NCBI GenBank assembly: GCA_028386065.3
Contig: JAKUCV010000419.1
Coordinates: forward strand, 213,393 to 277,392
Source of the DNA: Turnera subulata
Lineage: Eukaryota; Streptophyta; Magnoliopsida; Malpighiales; Passifloraceae
DNA: 64,000 nt
Direction of reading: 5' to 3'
Shown: one piece after another, positions 13,012 to 26,202 of the stretch
How the letters are laid out: each line of letters begins with the position of its first letter
Numbering within the stretch: the first letter of the stretch is position 1
Notes under the pieces: model-generated
Database searches by the model: none
What the model was told of the DNA's origin: nothing
What the model saw: the letters and a program-made list of their open reading frames with translations, nothing else
Made by a program: the position numbers and the translations under genes

Positions 13012-14417
13012 ATTTTGGTCACTCTACCCATTTTCGCTAGATTTTGGTCATCGTACCATTTAAATTTGCTTGATTTTGGTTTGGTGGGGTCTATGGGACC
13101 CAAAATTTACACGTGTCGAAGGATGATTGGTCTCGTTGCAGGAGACCCGTATTGTTTGAAAAAACGACCTGTTCTCGTTCAGAACGGGTCTATCTTGGAT
13201 CCAAACACCCTATCCACCGAGAGAGAATTCTATGGTGGCGGCCTTAACCATGTTGTCTCCCTAACCTCCTCCACCTATGGAATATGAGAATGGTTTCCAG
13301 CAACTCCCCCACCAATCACTGTACTCCACACCAAAGCACCCAAATCCGTTGCCACAATACAAGCAAAACGCGCTAACACACAACAACGACAATATAGGTT
13401 CCCTTAATTAACAAACCGGAGCCTGAATCGAAGGAGAGAAGAGAGAGTTATGTGCTCTTACCCCTTAGTTTGTTGCCCTCACCGTCATCTTCACTTGAAT
13501 GAACCTCGGGTTTTGATTTTTGGAACAGAGGAGGGAGATTTCGGGAGGACGCCGCCACTGTCGAGGTGGTGGCCGGCGGTGGTTGGATGTTTGTGGTGGT
13601 GACTAGGTTTCCTCCACCCACCAAACCATCATCCTCCACCTACTCCCTCAAAATCCTCCTCCGCCACCACCAACACACTATCAATTCGCCACCACCAACA
13701 CACACACCACCAATTAAAAAAACCCAATTAATTTGCTACAATTTTTGGCTGCGGCGGCGACGATGAAGGGCTGAGGCTGGAACAATGGGGATGGCGGCCA
13801 TGGTGGAATTGGGCATAAAGAGGGAGACCCAGAGGGAGTTGACGAAGATGCGCTTGAAGACCTTGGGGATTGCGGCCATGGTGGAACAGAAGGAGACGAA
13901 CTTGCTGTTGTAGAGGGAGGTGACGGTGAAGACGACGCCGGAGGTGGAAAGGAGAAATCAAAATATTTTTTTTGTACATAGTCTTTGATGGAAAATGTGT
14001 ATATATTTTTTTTAACATATTTTAGACTAATCTTGTATCCACTATGCTATTTAGTTGAAATAAATATATTCTCTTCTGTCAAAAAATATATATTTTTCCT
14101 CTTGTTCATCTTTTTTTACATTGAAAGTAAGATAACATTAATACCATAGTATTATTTTTGAGAATTCGGGATGTTTGCTTATGGGTGTAACCCGTTCCGG
14201 ATGAGAACGGGTTTTATTTCTCAAACAAAATGGGTCTCATGGGTCGGGTCGTGGTATGTGGGACCCACCACCCGGAAGCAACCAATCCGCCATCGACACG
14301 TGTAAATTCTGGGTCCATAGATCCCACCAAACCAAAATCAAGCAAATTTAAATGGTACGATGACCAAAATCCAGCGAAAATGGGTAGAGTGACCAAAATC
14401 CAGCAAATAAAATCCAG
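13012..14417. mobile_element. Inverted-repeat DNA element, possibly a gene-fragment-carrying MULE
   Basis: About 105-110 bp at 13012-13118 recurs in inverted orientation near 14311-14417 with only a few differences; shared landmarks are GGTCACTCTACCCATTTTCG, CATCGTACCATTTAAATTTG and TTTACACGTGTCGA. Weaker similarity continues inward to about 13230 and 14183, including AACGGGT. The roughly 950 bp between the arms is much more GC-rich than its surroundings (13448-13640 and 13740-13950) and looks like captured genic sequence, but no family was recognised. Long arms around foreign-looking DNA are typical of Pack-MULEs. A 9-bp TSD was not identified, so the outer boundaries are uncertain. Confidence 0.5.
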
Positions 14418-14534
14418 CAAATAATGACACATGTACCTGGACCAAAATCCCTACTAAATCTCCTTCCCTCCATTTTCTTTGCAGCATTGAGTGGTCCTAG
14501 TCTCCAGCAAATAATGACACATGTACCTGGACCA
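14414..14534. repeat. 30-bp direct repeat (14414-14444 and 14503-14534)
   Basis: Two copies of a unit starting CCAGCAAATAATGACACATG, ending CCTGGACCA, about 58 bp apart. A second direct repeat, CAATTCCTTGGATGACATCA, occurs at about 14533-14552 and again at about 14673-14692 inside the adjoining LTR. Confidence 0.7.
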
Positions 14535-15141
14535 ATTCCTTGGATGACATCAGCAAGCAATACAAGGTTGAGAGCTTTCCAAATTTAGCAACCAAGACCA
14601 GCTCTTTCCCTCCTTTTCCATGCAATGTGGGAGCTGTCCTCTTTTCATGCATGAGGCACTACATCACCAAGACCAATTCCTTGGATGACATCAAACAAAA
14701 GAACCCGGCTTGGGACTTTTCACGTGAAGCTTTTTAGGTAAAAATCCAAGTGTGGGCTTTTACTTCTTCTTTCCTCTTGTCTTCTTCTTCATGGGTTTTG
14801 GGCCTCCAAAAATTGATCCATCATGTTTCTGGGCTGCTCTTGTAAGGGTCCTTGGTCCAATTCAAAGGAGGTTTCATCCCGTCTTGCCACCTGTCCATAG
14901 ACTGCTCGTGCTGGAATAATTCACATAGGCAGCTTATGCTGGAACTGCACATCTTGTCCGTAAAAATCCAACTTTTATTTCTAAAATATAAAAAATTGCT
15001 AAAAACCTGAAGAAAAAGAAATATAAAAGGAAAAGGGAGAAAGATGTTAAAAACAAGGCGGATTAATAAAATAAATGATGTTTTACAAGCTAAAAACCGT
15101 TGAAAAGACTCGTGAAATGAGTACAAAATGCGTACTCATCA
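14535..15141 (-). repeat. 3' LTR (left part unresolved) of an Athila-like gypsy element
   Basis: On the minus strand an LTR-like start TGATGAGTACGC begins at 15141, directly after a G-rich polypurine tract. The sequence runs down into the inverted-repeat element near 14417, which may have truncated it, so the low-coordinate end is arbitrary here. The matching 5' LTR was not found. Confidence 0.5.
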
Positions 15142-15154
15142 CCACCCCAAACTT
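15142..15154 (-). other. Polypurine tract of the Athila-like element
   Basis: Minus-strand sequence AAGTTTGGGGTGG lies immediately before the LTR start TGATGAG. This is the usual plus-strand priming site of LTR elements and fixes the element's orientation as minus. Confidence 0.6.
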
Positions 15155-16769
15155 GAGATTTTGCTTGTCCCCAAGCATTTATCGTGAAAAACGGGGATGA
15201 AAACGTCTTCCTCATTGGAGTCAACCGGGCCATTCATCCTGATTTACATAGACAAATTCTCCAAAAAACCACGAAGGAGGTCTCGGTATCTTGCCTGCAA
15301 GAAAAGTGAGAACAAGCTCCAAAATGATCCGAACATGCGCTTTGTTAAGCAATTAATCTCATTGATTCTAATTCACAACTTCCCTCTTCGTTTGCTAAAA
15401 TGAATTTGGCATTTTCGAGAAACTAAAATTAGGGTCAAATATACAGGTCCAGTTCCCTATCTCCACTAATGGCAAGGATTGAATTTCAGGGATCAAAAGG
15501 TCTTTATTTGGGACATAATGGGGCTTAGGTTGAGGTTAAGAAAGAAAAGAACAAAGGTAGTCAAAGGATGCAAAAATGCTTAAAGGGACTGTCTTACCGT
15601 AACAAAGCCAAGCAAGGCGGGATGGTTCTAAATCGAGTGTGCGGTGGATAGTCTTTGTTTGCCTTCTCCTATTTTTTTGCGAGATACAACAATTTTCTGT
15701 GTTGTTTCTTTTCTTCTTATGTGAAGTATCTCTCTTGTTTCTTTTTCTTTGCTGAAGGCGTAGTAGATAAGTAAATACCATTCTCCACAATCAGCACAGG
15801 CAGCTTATGTTCGGCCCGTGTGTAGATGAACCACCTCTGATCTTCTTGTTAGGCAAATGTTAGGGGAAAAACAAGACCCAGCAAAATGCATAAGGGTATG
15901 TATGTATGAAAAAAAATAATGGTAGCCATAGGTTTAATGGGTAAAGGTGGTGAATGTGGATTTAACAACTAAAAATGGCTACCAGAAAAGGCCCAACGTG
16001 GATTTGCGAGGATGAACATATTTACATGAGCAAGTTGTGTGGTTAATGTGGGTTATGCAAAAAAAAAAAACCTTAATCCTATCCCTGAAAATTAAACCTC
16101 GTAAATTTTCGCTTTGATGGGGTCGTGGACCTGTTCTAAGACGCAGGATGTAATGCCAAATATACTTTGAAAAATAAAATATGCAAAGAGGTCAGAAGTA
16201 AATTGGAAACAATGAGAAAAAATTACCCAATGAGCACGACTCGGACAATTGGATACTCAGCTCACGATTCATACAAGTGGTCATACAGGAAACTCAATCG
16301 CAACGTTCCGAGACATCCATGTACCTGTGTCGGGTTTGGCCCAATTGAGCCCAACGGGTTTGTACTTGCAAACATAATCTTATTCATGCATAAACAAAAG
16401 AGGAATAAACTGAAGGGGAAAATACTTATTTGTGATTAAACTATTAAACTAGAAACAACAAAAACTGAAACCGGAATGATAAAAACTGCAGCTAAAGTGC
16501 TGAAAAATTCACAGCCACCCCAAACTAAAAGTGGCATGTCATCACTGCACAAAAAAAAAAACAAGAGTGAAAAGTCCAAAAATAGGTGCTGCAAATTATT
16601 AGATCAAAAACAATAAACTGACAGGAAATTGTTTGAAAAGAAAATCAAATGCAACAGAAAGCAGGACCAGCAATCACACAATTCCTAGAGCATCCTTAAT
16701 CTGAGTCAGACACAGGGCAAGACGCTTGAAAATCTCCATAACATTCTCCTCAAAATTTTGTAAGGACAC
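15155..16769 (-). other. Non-coding 3' internal region of the Athila-like element
   Basis: Lies between the extra ORF and the polypurine tract. The open frames here are short and have no family features. Long untranslated 3' internal regions are usual in Athila elements. Confidence 0.5.
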
Positions 16770-18025
16770 TTAAGAACCACTCTGCCTCTCGTCTGCACGG
16801 GTTTGGCGGGCAGCCAAGCGTTGGAAGTCCTCAAATAACTGCGGCAACCGCTCAATGCACTCCAAAGCTCTCTCGGAAATGGGAAGGGATGGCATGGCCG
16901 AACTTGCACCGGGCTCCGGAACAGCAGCAGTACCAGTACCAGTACCCGCACCATCCTGCAAAGAAATAGTGTGTGCAATCCCTCCATGTGTGTATTCATC
17001 AAGCAATTGCATTTTGGACATAGTGTCTATGCATAGTGTAATGGAACCGGGAAGTTTAGAGTACCGGGAAAGGTCACAGTTATAGTAAAATGCAATGGCA
17101 AAAATTAGACCCCCTCCCCCAACTTTTTGAATGACAAAATCAGCCTGGTCTTTGAACCTTTTCAAAAGAAAACACCCCGTGTTTACCCGAATTCCCTGTG
17201 TCATACAATGCAGAAAGAAAAGCTCTTCTCTAAAGACTACCCCACAAGAAGTATTCCGAGCCATAAGAGTGCTAGAAATAAATCGGTGAAGGTACCTAAG
17301 GGCTGGATTTTTTAGGGTGGAAGCTTTAGAGGAGCTGGAATTAAATGGTCTAGGGCAAGTAGACAATTCTGCCCATACTGCATTGTCATCAAAATCAGCG
17401 GGGATAAAATGCAGACCATCGTTAGCAAATCCAAAAATATTATTGAAGATGGGCAAAGTCATTTTGTAGTCATTTTCTCCTAGTCTGAAACTAAGTTCCC
17501 CCAAATCAAACTCCACATGAACATCTAAACGTAGGTAATAACTAGCATAGAATTCACATGTGAGTTCTAGGAAGGAAGGATGCCGAAGAGAGGCAAAACG
17601 GACCCAACTAATGTTTGAGAGAAACTGATGCACTTCAGATTTGATTTGAAGAATGTTAAGCACGGTCGGGTCTCGGCGAGAAGAGGAACTAGGTGGTGGA
17701 GACCGGCGGCGAGGGGACCACCGGATGGGGGAGGGGCGGCGGCGGCCGGTGGAGGCTGGTGTGGGAGGATTCCTCGCCGTGGACTCTTGGCGAGGCCGTG
17801 GTAGGGTGCTCGCGGTTGTGGAGGCGGTGCGTGACCGATTTGGAGTGTGGCATGGGGAGGTAGCGGCTGCATGGGTGCCGTGAGTGGAGGAGGAGGAGGC
17901 ATGGGGGGCGGCGGCATGAGATCGGGATGAGGAGGCCGACGGTGATGGGGGATAGTGTTTGGATGGTGAGGGGGGAAGCCATGGAGGCCACGGCCTCTGT
18001 ATGCGGCCTGTTCTTTGGTTCGCAT
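16770..18025 (-). pseudogene. Extra ORF downstream of integrase, plant-transposon-protein type, frameshifted
   Basis: Two overlapping minus-strand frames. The first (18025-17567) opens with MRTKEQAAYRGRG and a Pro/His-rich low-complexity stretch of about 100 residues. The second (17663-16770) is a globular domain of about 240 residues with FASLRHPSFLELTCEFYASY and LPIFNNIFGF. This resembles the ORF1 / putative plant transposon protein family carried by Athila elements after pol. A frameshift near 17650 separates the two parts. The position after integrase matches the env-like slot of Athila. No signal peptide or membrane segment is evident, so an envelope role is not supported. Ends with Arg/Gln-rich residues at about 16770. 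Confidence 0.65.
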
Positions 18026-18924
18026 GGTGGAGAAAAGAGAGGAAAAGAAGTGGAATATGGCGATTGTGTGGGGCTTATGGGGTTTTTGTTGGGTGCCCCT
18101 TTTTTTTTTTTAGGAATAAGTATCTTTCTAAACTAATTTAGAAGATACTTAGGGATTGTTTAATGGTGATGTAGAGATAAATGTGGGATTTGAGTGATTT
18201 GTTTATTGCGTAAATCAGGTGGAAAGAGATAGGGTAGTAGGATGAGTGTTTGAGTGTTTAAGATGATGATGAAAGGGTGAAAAAGAAAAACTGACTTGGG
18301 TTCCCGTGCGCTGACTTCCCTCGTGTGTGGTTAGGGAATAAAAAACGATGACTTTGGGTAGTGTGCTTATATATATTTATATATATGTATCTGACGTGCA
18401 CTTCGTGTGACACATCAATTTTGTTGTGACTCCCATTGAGATCCTCTCTTAAATGCCAAGGATGCCCCTGTTGTGAATTTTTTTCTTCAAAAATATAATA
18501 TATATGTACGGTACAGAATAGTGTGTACATAAATATATTGTTTGATTAATTGGCTGCCTGCTCCCCTGGATGCGTCATCAGGTTGCTGGAAAATGTAATT
18601 TTCCACTCCACGTGCTCACATATTAATCCTTTTATAAAAGATTTTAATATGTAAGTGTAAGGAAATACACCCAGCTCTCCAATTGTGTGTGCGAGTAGTT
18701 TGGTGGAGCCTACCCCAAACTTGTCTTGTGCTTCCCGAACCGTACGTCGCTCCTCGGTTGCATGTGTCCCCGTTTTATTTGCTGAACTGCGAAGCACAAG
18801 TGAGGTGAAGAGGAACTTCACCCCAAACTTGTTGCTTTCTTTATTTGCTTGAAAATTGGAAATAACCGTAGGTTGCCTCCCATGCAACGCTGCTTTAACG
18901 TCTTATAGCTGGACTCAGAGCTCG
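18026..18924 (-). other. Spacer between integrase and extra ORF, with GGGAGGCAACC motif
   Basis: Non-coding linker. At 18871-18910, read on the minus strand, is a block containing TTGCATGGGAGGCAACC. The same kind of block occurs after the integrase tail of the other gypsy element (42171-42213). An open frame at 18546-18887 starts within this block and has no domain features. Confidence 0.6.
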
Positions 18925-20331
18925 TCATGGGGAAGGCATGTTAGTGAACGGTAGCACTACCTCTTGTCCGATAGGCTCTTTGGGAATGTACAGCTTGAGG
19001 CGCTGCCCATTCACTGTGAAAGTACCGTCATCTTTGCTCCGAATTTCAACGACGCCAGACTGGAAGACTCGGGTGACCTCGAAAGGTCCCGACCATCGTG
19101 ACCGAAGTTTTCCAGGGAAAAGCTTTAGTCGGGAATTGAAAAGTAGAACGTAGTCTCCAGCCTGGAAATCTCTTTTCAAGATCCGCTTTTCGTGCCACCG
19201 TTTGGTTCTTTCCTTGTAAATTTTGGCATTCTCGTAGGCATCCAAACGAATTTCTTCCAGCTCATCGAGTTGTAACAAGTGGTGCTCTCCAGTTACTTTG
19301 GGATCAAAGTTTAATGTTTTGATTGCTCAATATGCCTTGTGCTGGAGCTCAAACGGGAGGTGGCATGACTTCCCGTAGACGAGCCGGTAAGGAGTCGTCC
19401 CAATAGGGGTCTTGTAAACAGTCTGGTAAGCACATAGAGCATCGTCGAGCTTGATAGCCCAATCTTTTCTTGAAGAGCTAACGGTCTTTACCAGGATCTG
19501 CTTGATAGCCCTATTGGAGACTTCCACTTGACCACTCATTTGAGGATGATAGGGGGTGGCAACTTTATGGGTCACTCCGTATTTGCGGAGCACATCCTCC
19601 AACTTCTTGTTACAGAAGTGGGTGCCGCCATCGCTAATCAGTGCCCTGGGCGTGCCGAATCAGGAGAAAATTTTCTTTAGAAACCGGACAACCACCCTTG
19701 CATTGTTTGTTGGTGAAGCGATGGCTTCCACCCATTTTGTGATGTAATCAACTGCAACAAGGATGTAGCAGTTGGACCGGGAGGATGGGAATGGTCCCAT
19801 GAAGTCGATCCCCCACACATCGAAAGGTTCAACCTCCAGAATGCCCTGCTGTGGCATCTCATGGCGCTGCGAGATGTTCCTTGTGCGTTGGCAGCGATCG
19901 CAGGATTGAGTGAATTTTCTAGCATCTTTGAATAGACTCGGCCAAACGAATCCACTCTGCAATGCTTTTGCTGCCGTTTTGCTTGCACTAAAATGGCCAC
20001 CATAAGATGAAGCGTGACAGTTGTAAAGAAGGTTGTCGACCTCATCCTCGGGCAGACATCTGCGGATCACCCCATTGCCGCATCTTCTGAATAGTAGCAG
20101 GTCATCCTAGAAATAATTTTTGACATCAGAGAAGAATTTCTTCCTCTACTGGTGTGACAAATTTGGGGGCAGGACACCGCTTGCTAAGTAGTTGACATAG
20201 TCAGCGTACCATGGGGTTGTACAGATAACTGCCGCTTCGAGGGCTGCCAGCTTTTCTTCTGGGAAAGAGTCATCAATGGGTAACGCTTCCTCACTTAGAA
20301 TGGAATCCTGGATTATTTCATTCCTCATCAC
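18925..20331 (-). pseudogene. Ty3/gypsy integrase, Athila lineage, with stop codons
   Basis: Reads from about 20331 down to 18925. N-terminal region with SPWYAD-like CTTPWYADYVNYLASG, then the H2C2 zinc-binding module (HASSYGGH ... CDRCQ), catalytic core with GIDFMGPF (first Asp), ISDGGTHF (second Asp) and [13 protein letters not shown] (Glu), then the C-terminal [20 protein letters not shown] motif with WSGPF and a VNGQRLK tail. Two in-frame TGA stops, at about 19660-19662 and 19327-19329, break it; both can be explained by single transitions from CGA or TGG. Reverse transcriptase and RNase H, expected upstream, are absent because a different element begins at about 20310-20331. Function in life would be insertion of element cDNA; this copy is dead. 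Confidence 0.88.
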
Positions 20332-20345
20332 AAGCCCCCAACTCT
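20331..20345 (-). other. Polypurine tract of the LARD-like element
   Basis: Minus-strand AGAGTTGGGGGCTTG directly precedes TGATGAGGAATG, which also begins the 5' LTR at 28057. Confidence 0.55.
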
Positions 20346-20979
20346 GAGGGATGTTGTGCAGTAATTTTTCTTAGAGTTTATTACTTCCAAGGTATGCTTT
20401 TTTTTGTCGCCTTTAGGTCATAGCATTTCTTATTAGGCTAATTCAAACATGAGCTCCAACGTATTGATTCTGAGTTGTGTGCTTATTGAATTTTCAGCTA
20501 TAAGCTCATTGTAAGAGCAATGTGAAATTGGCTCGAAGTCCAATTTGCTAAAGCTGAGAGCTCATAAAGCCCCCTGTGTAAGTGACCCTCTCGTAAGAAA
20601 GAGGTGGACTTTTTTAGAGCTCATATGGTGCGCTTTTCAGCTTATGTACTTTTCTTTTGGACCTGAGAGGCCTCTCTTAAATTTGTATAAAGCCTCCATT
20701 AATTACTTATAATGGGACTTTTTGCTTTGTTGTTGTCTCATAGAGGTCTTCTTTTCTGGACCTGAGATGGGTATCCTTTGGTACCTCTGACATGAAGAGG
20801 TCCTTTAAATGAAGGCACCTTCGACATATGGAGGGGACCTGACATATAGAGGACATCTGAAAGTGGGTGCCTCCTTCATGGGCAAAGAGGACCACAGAAT
20901 GCGGTACCTTCCTTGTATGTTTCTTGATATGCGACCTTATTTTGTTTTGGACTAGTTAGCCTTGGTCGTCTTTCTCTCT

Positions 20980-22140
20980 CTCTTTTTTCCTCTTCTCTGA
21001 GTATGCGACTTACTCAGGCTAGATATTGCCTTAGTCGTCTTTCAAGACGCGATCTTTTCTTTAGAGCGTCTTTTTTTCTGCACGATCTTTTTAGGTCGTC
21101 CTTTTTCTGTACGATCTCTTAGATCGTCCTTTTTTTTGCTACTGAAAACAGCTGTATGGGTTTTCATCGTCTTACTTTGCGACCAATATAGGCTGCATGG
21201 CCTGTATTTGTCTTTTTTTGAATGTGGGATGTTCCTATTAAGTCAAGGTCCTTGGTTTGTTGCTTGGGACCTTGGGGCCTCTAGTAAGGACCTTATTCCA
21301 TGGCCTTTTGAGGCTTTTGATTCTCAAAGGTTGTCTGAATGAGACTTTTCCGACCTTTGATTCTCAAGGTCTTCAAGGATCTTTGTCTAGAGTGGCCCCT
21401 TTTAGCTGAGATCTTCGCTCTTGGGGTCTTTAAATACCTTAGAGATCTCCGCTTTTTAGGGTTTGTCTGAACACCACCTTTCGAGACCTTTAATTTTCAA
21501 GGCCTTTAGACTTCCAGGACCTGATTCAAGGTCTTCGTAGATCCCGAGACCTCTGATTTTTAAGGTCAAGGATCTTAATTTTTAAGGTCGCTGAGGAGTG
21601 TGGCTTATGAGCTTTTTTAGGACCTGAGGTCTTTGTGGATCTCGAGACCTCTGATTTCTAAGGTTGGGGATCTTAAATATTGAGGTCCTTGAGGACTTTG
21701 GCCTTGGGCTTTGAGACTTTTGTTTTTCAAGGTCTTCAGAGATTTCAAGATCTTTGATTTTCAAGGTCTTTGGGATCTCGGGACCTCTGATTTCCAAGGT
21801 CTCCTAGGATCTCAATTTTAGAACCTTTGATTTTAAAAGTCTTTAGACATTTTGAGATCCCTCTTCTTCAAAGTTTTTTGGGGATCTCAGGACCTTTGAT
21901 TTTCAAAGTCAAGAATCCTTATTTCAGAGGTCTTTAGGGACTGGGGACATGTTTCCAAAGGAGCCTCCTTTAGATCATGGACCTTCTTTTTAGAGGTCTT
22001 TAAGGAGCATAGCTTGGGGTCCTTTTGGTGCCTGTGCTGACTTGAGGTCTTTGGGGGATTTTAGAACCCCTGACTTTCAAAGTCTTTATGGGTCTCCTTT
22101 GGGGACCTTTTCTTGGGAAGGTCTCCTTCTCCAGGGCTCT
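20980..22140. repeat. Degenerate short repeats (GATCTTT/GTCGTC and GACCT-CTGATTTTCAAGGTC types)
   Basis: At 21020-21140 variants of a CGATCT...GTCGTC unit recur about every 25 bp. From about 21340 to 22140 there is a degenerate unit of about 30-60 bp built on GAGACCTTTGATTTTCAAGG. The run is inside the LARD-like element and has no coding features. Confidence 0.6.
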
Positions 22141-25100
22141 TGATGGAGATTCTAAACCGAAGAATAGTTGTGTTTGCTATTACGCATTCCATAGACAAGC
22201 CTGCAACTTTGTAGTGCACGTGTTAGGTCGCGTCTTTGTATTGCTCATGTGAGAGTGAGTGCGCGGGTTATGCCGCGGCTTTGGGAAGTACATGCGAGAC
22301 TCCAACTTATGAGTGCATGGTCTAAGCCCCGACTTTGGATATCTGACTGGAATTCTTTAGCAGGTTACTATTTCCAGCTCTTAATACCTTGCAAAGAGAG
22401 CTTTTGACCTTCCATTAAGGTCTTTCCTTTGCAGGTCCTCTCTGAGAGGCACTTAGTTTGGAGGAACTCAACCTTCTGAGCCTTCTATCATTAGGTCCTC
22501 AGATGGAAGACTTTGATAAAAGTTTGACAATAGAGCTATAGAACTCCTTTAGTCAATAGCAACAACAAAGCTTTGGAAAGTCCTTATTTGCAGGAAGAAA
22601 TAGCAAGAATCATTTGAAGGAATATAAAAAGAGAACCTGTATTGGTTTCAACTTTTTTGGGGCGCAGAGACCTTTTAGGTTCTCCTGGTTTCACGCTTGA
22701 TGGAGTAATCCTTCAATTCTTTAGTTTTGCTTTCTGCTTCTTCTTCCTTTTGACAGTCCCTCTTGCTTACGAGAAAGCATTTTCTTCTTGTGGAAACACC
22801 ACATAGACCTTCTCTTCCATTGCTTTGCATGCAATGTCATTATATGTCCTTGTTGTAGAGGTCCCTCTTTGGAGTGGTCTTTACTGACTCATTATGAAAT
22901 ATTAGTCCTGGAATTCCTTACTTGAAAATTCTCAAGGAAGGTCCTCATGGACTCATTATGGAAGCATTGCGTCTAATGTCTCTTGTTTGGGAAGGTCCCA
23001 AGGAACTTTCATTTGAGATGAGGTATCCCTTATTTGGGAGTTTTCAAGGAAGGTCCTCATTAAAGAGATTTCTTTTTAGAGAGGTCTCTATGAGACTTAT
23101 TATGGAAGCATTGCTTCTGAGGTTCCTTTTGGGAAAGGTCCAAAGGAACTTCCATATGAGAGGACCATAAGGTTCTTCATTCTAGAGACCTCTAGGATCC
23201 TTTTATAAGAGGTCCTTAGGGCTTTTTTGTTTAAGAGATCTACATTTTAGAGATCTCTGTGGCTACTCGTAGCTCCTTTTCAAAGCCATGTTGGATTGTC
23301 TTGGCTTATTATGGGAAGAACCTCTTTGATTTGAGAGTAAGCACCTGGATGGTGGATTTTTAAATAATAACCTTGGTACTTTTGCTCTTCAGCTCGATAT
23401 GGTCCTTTCCAACTTTCCCAACTTTAGCTCCGTTTTGGGCTTGTTGCCTCTATCTTTAGAAAGACCCGCTTTTTGGATGGATCGAGGTCCAACTTTTTTG
23501 TTGCAGTACCTTACTATCGCCTTTTGTTGTAGAATTCTATTTTTTCTGAAATACTCTGGATCTCAAGGACTTTTTATGAGGAGGGGGAGCAATGTCCTCT
23601 TATAATAAATAGGTGCTCGATAATTTTCCTCATGACCTCTGCTAGTACTAAATCGGACATCTCCATTTTGGTAAGGGCAAGGCCTTATGTTTGGCTTGAT
23701 TGCTTGAGGTTACTCATAACAACTACATTGAGGATTCAGGCACGTCTCTCTACAGCTTCATGGCTATGATGCTTGCAATCTTAATTGGTATATGTACCAT
23801 CCAACTGCAATACTTGTTCATCTTTTTCAACTATCCAAGCTAGGCATTCTTTATGTGAGTAAGCCAGCCAGGACCTGCTGTTTAATCGTCTTCTTGGACG
23901 AGTACTCCTTGTCAAAGATAGCACTTAGCTCTTCTGCTCATCTTGTGAGTTATTCTGTGGCATTTGAGTTGCCTTCCTCGTGGAATAGATTTTGTATACC
24001 TCTTGGTTACTGCAAAGAAGGTCCTCGTTATAGTGACCTCTTTGTCTCTGCTATGAGGAAGTCCCGATTATTTGCTGCACAACTGAGGTCCTGCCGTCAA
24101 GTGGCTTCTGCAGGTCTTGCTGCATGAGATCTCCCATCTTTATCTAGCTTCCGATGATGAGAATTCTTTCAAAGAGGACCTTCGTGAATCTCTCAATGAG
24201 TAGGCCTTGAGGGGTTTTTTTTTTTGTGAAAACCTCCCAAAGGTTTGATTCACTCCTTCATGCATCCGAAACAATAAGCATTGAGCCGAATTCTGGGCCT
24301 TGCAATGCACTTGATGTTTTTTCTTCTCTAGTCATGACAATGGGCACCTGTCTTACTGACTGATCGGGCATTTCATGCTTAAGCATTTGATTTCTTGTGG
24401 TCATTCTGCATATGTAACTTCTTTGACTGAGTTACTTTGGGCTCTGCATTGCTTGAAGCGAGCTTTGCAGCTTTCGACCAACCTTCGTTTTTGTCATAAT
24501 GGGATGTCCTGGTCCTAGCCCCCAAGACTCTTGAACATGGAGTGTTTGGACCTATCCTCAAGAGGGAAGGGTTGAACCTATCTTTCTTTCTAGCTCCTCC
24601 GACATTGTGGACAGGCTAACCCACTTTTTGAGATGTTTCTTGAGGAGTTTCCACCTTCAGAGTACCTTAAAGAATACTCATTACGAAGATTTTTGTAGTA
24701 TCCAACTCCAGCTCCTTTTCTTGCACAATAGGCTCTACCTTTTGTATCTTAGTGCGGTTGGGATCTTGGAGCCTTCAATTGGTACTTCATAATTTATGGC
24801 TCTTGTGGCCATTATTGTATTCTTGATGGATATAAGTACCTTTACAAATTGTTCAGTATTAGATGCTTCTTAATTTCTTAGAACCATGCCTGATAGTTCT
24901 TAACTCCTGAACCTTCTGTTCTTTACTAGAAGCTCTTACAATTTAGTTGCCTTTGACCTTCATTAGTGGATTTGCGGCTGTTGCTTGGTACCTTATAGAA
25001 TTAAGTACCTCTTCCAGGTGTTTGATAGCTTCTTGGAGCTTATCATTTTGCTTAAAGGCTCTTCAAGCTTTGTTTTAGCATGCATAATCCAGTGTGGTTC

Positions 25101-26202
25101 CTTTAGACATGGCCAATTTGAATGTTTCTCTACTCTTTTTCGGCTCATACTGACTTTGGATTTTGTCAATTTCGGAACCTCTGGCTCTCTGTTGGATATT
25201 TGGTAAATCCGGTTCCCCAATCATTTTGGAACTTCATTAATTTAAGCTCCTTGAGGTTTCTCCGCACCTCATCTATTTTAGGACCTGCAATTCCTCTTTA
25301 TCACGTGGACATTTGGGGACCTGCGGTTCTTTTTTATCCTCAAACATCAGGGACTTCCATTAACTTCCATTGTAATCTTGCAAACTTGTTCGCTTGATTT
25401 TCGCTTTTCTTTGGACAATTGTCCGACTTTGAAATCTTTATGATTTCATAGGAGAACCCTTCGGCACTTGATGCTTCTGTGGAAGTTTGGAATAGCTTCT
25501 AGCCTTATTGGGATTTCAAGTAGCCTCTTTCTTTGTAAGAGACTTTTTCCTTTGACCGTAGGCTTTTTCTGTAGTTTTTTATGGTCAACACCTGATACGC
25601 ATAAGATCTACATGGGCCTCTTGGCACACCTTTCTGGGTGCATGATCTGATGTACTGGGCATATGCCTTTGTCGTGATTTTGTAGCATGCAGGGCCTATA
25701 AAGCCTTCCATGGGCTTTAGGGCTTCCTTGTTGGAGCTTGTATGGTGCTGATTGTTTCTTCTTAGCTTGAGCAAGTTCATCAGAGGTCCCTCTCTTGGGT
25801 GAGCTTTAGTTTTACTTGAGTGAGACCTATTGTTTTTTGCTTTGGCATTTACATGACCATTTTTTCGGTTTATGGCTCTTCACGGCCTAACGCTTTTTGG
25901 TACTTGCAAAACCGTATGCAATATATAGGGCCTTTTTCACAAGTTTCTTTTTTGTTTCCCTTGATAAGGACCGGACTCACTTTCCATTTTGAGAACCTCT
26001 ATTTTATGGCATAGAGGGAAGGACCTGAACTTTTGACCTCGTGGATAACAACCAAGTTCTCTAATTGTTTGAGCTTGATTATTAAGTTGCATCCTTCAAT
26101 GGGATATGGCGTGCCTTATGCCAAGTCGTGACTTGTTACTATCGAGTTTTCTTTGGACAAAGTTCGATTTCTTTCGAATAGGTGTTGGACCTCTAGTTTA
26201 GG
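22141..26202. other. Non-coding internal region of the LARD-like element
   Basis: Rich in GGTCCT, GACCT and CTTTTT words on the plus strand, probably more decayed forms of the same short repeats. No protein family was recognised in any frame. Confidence 0.55.

Noticed and set aside
17653..18141. Plus-strand Gly/Arg-rich frames
   Set aside because: They are the reverse reading of the proline-rich N-terminus of the minus-strand extra ORF.
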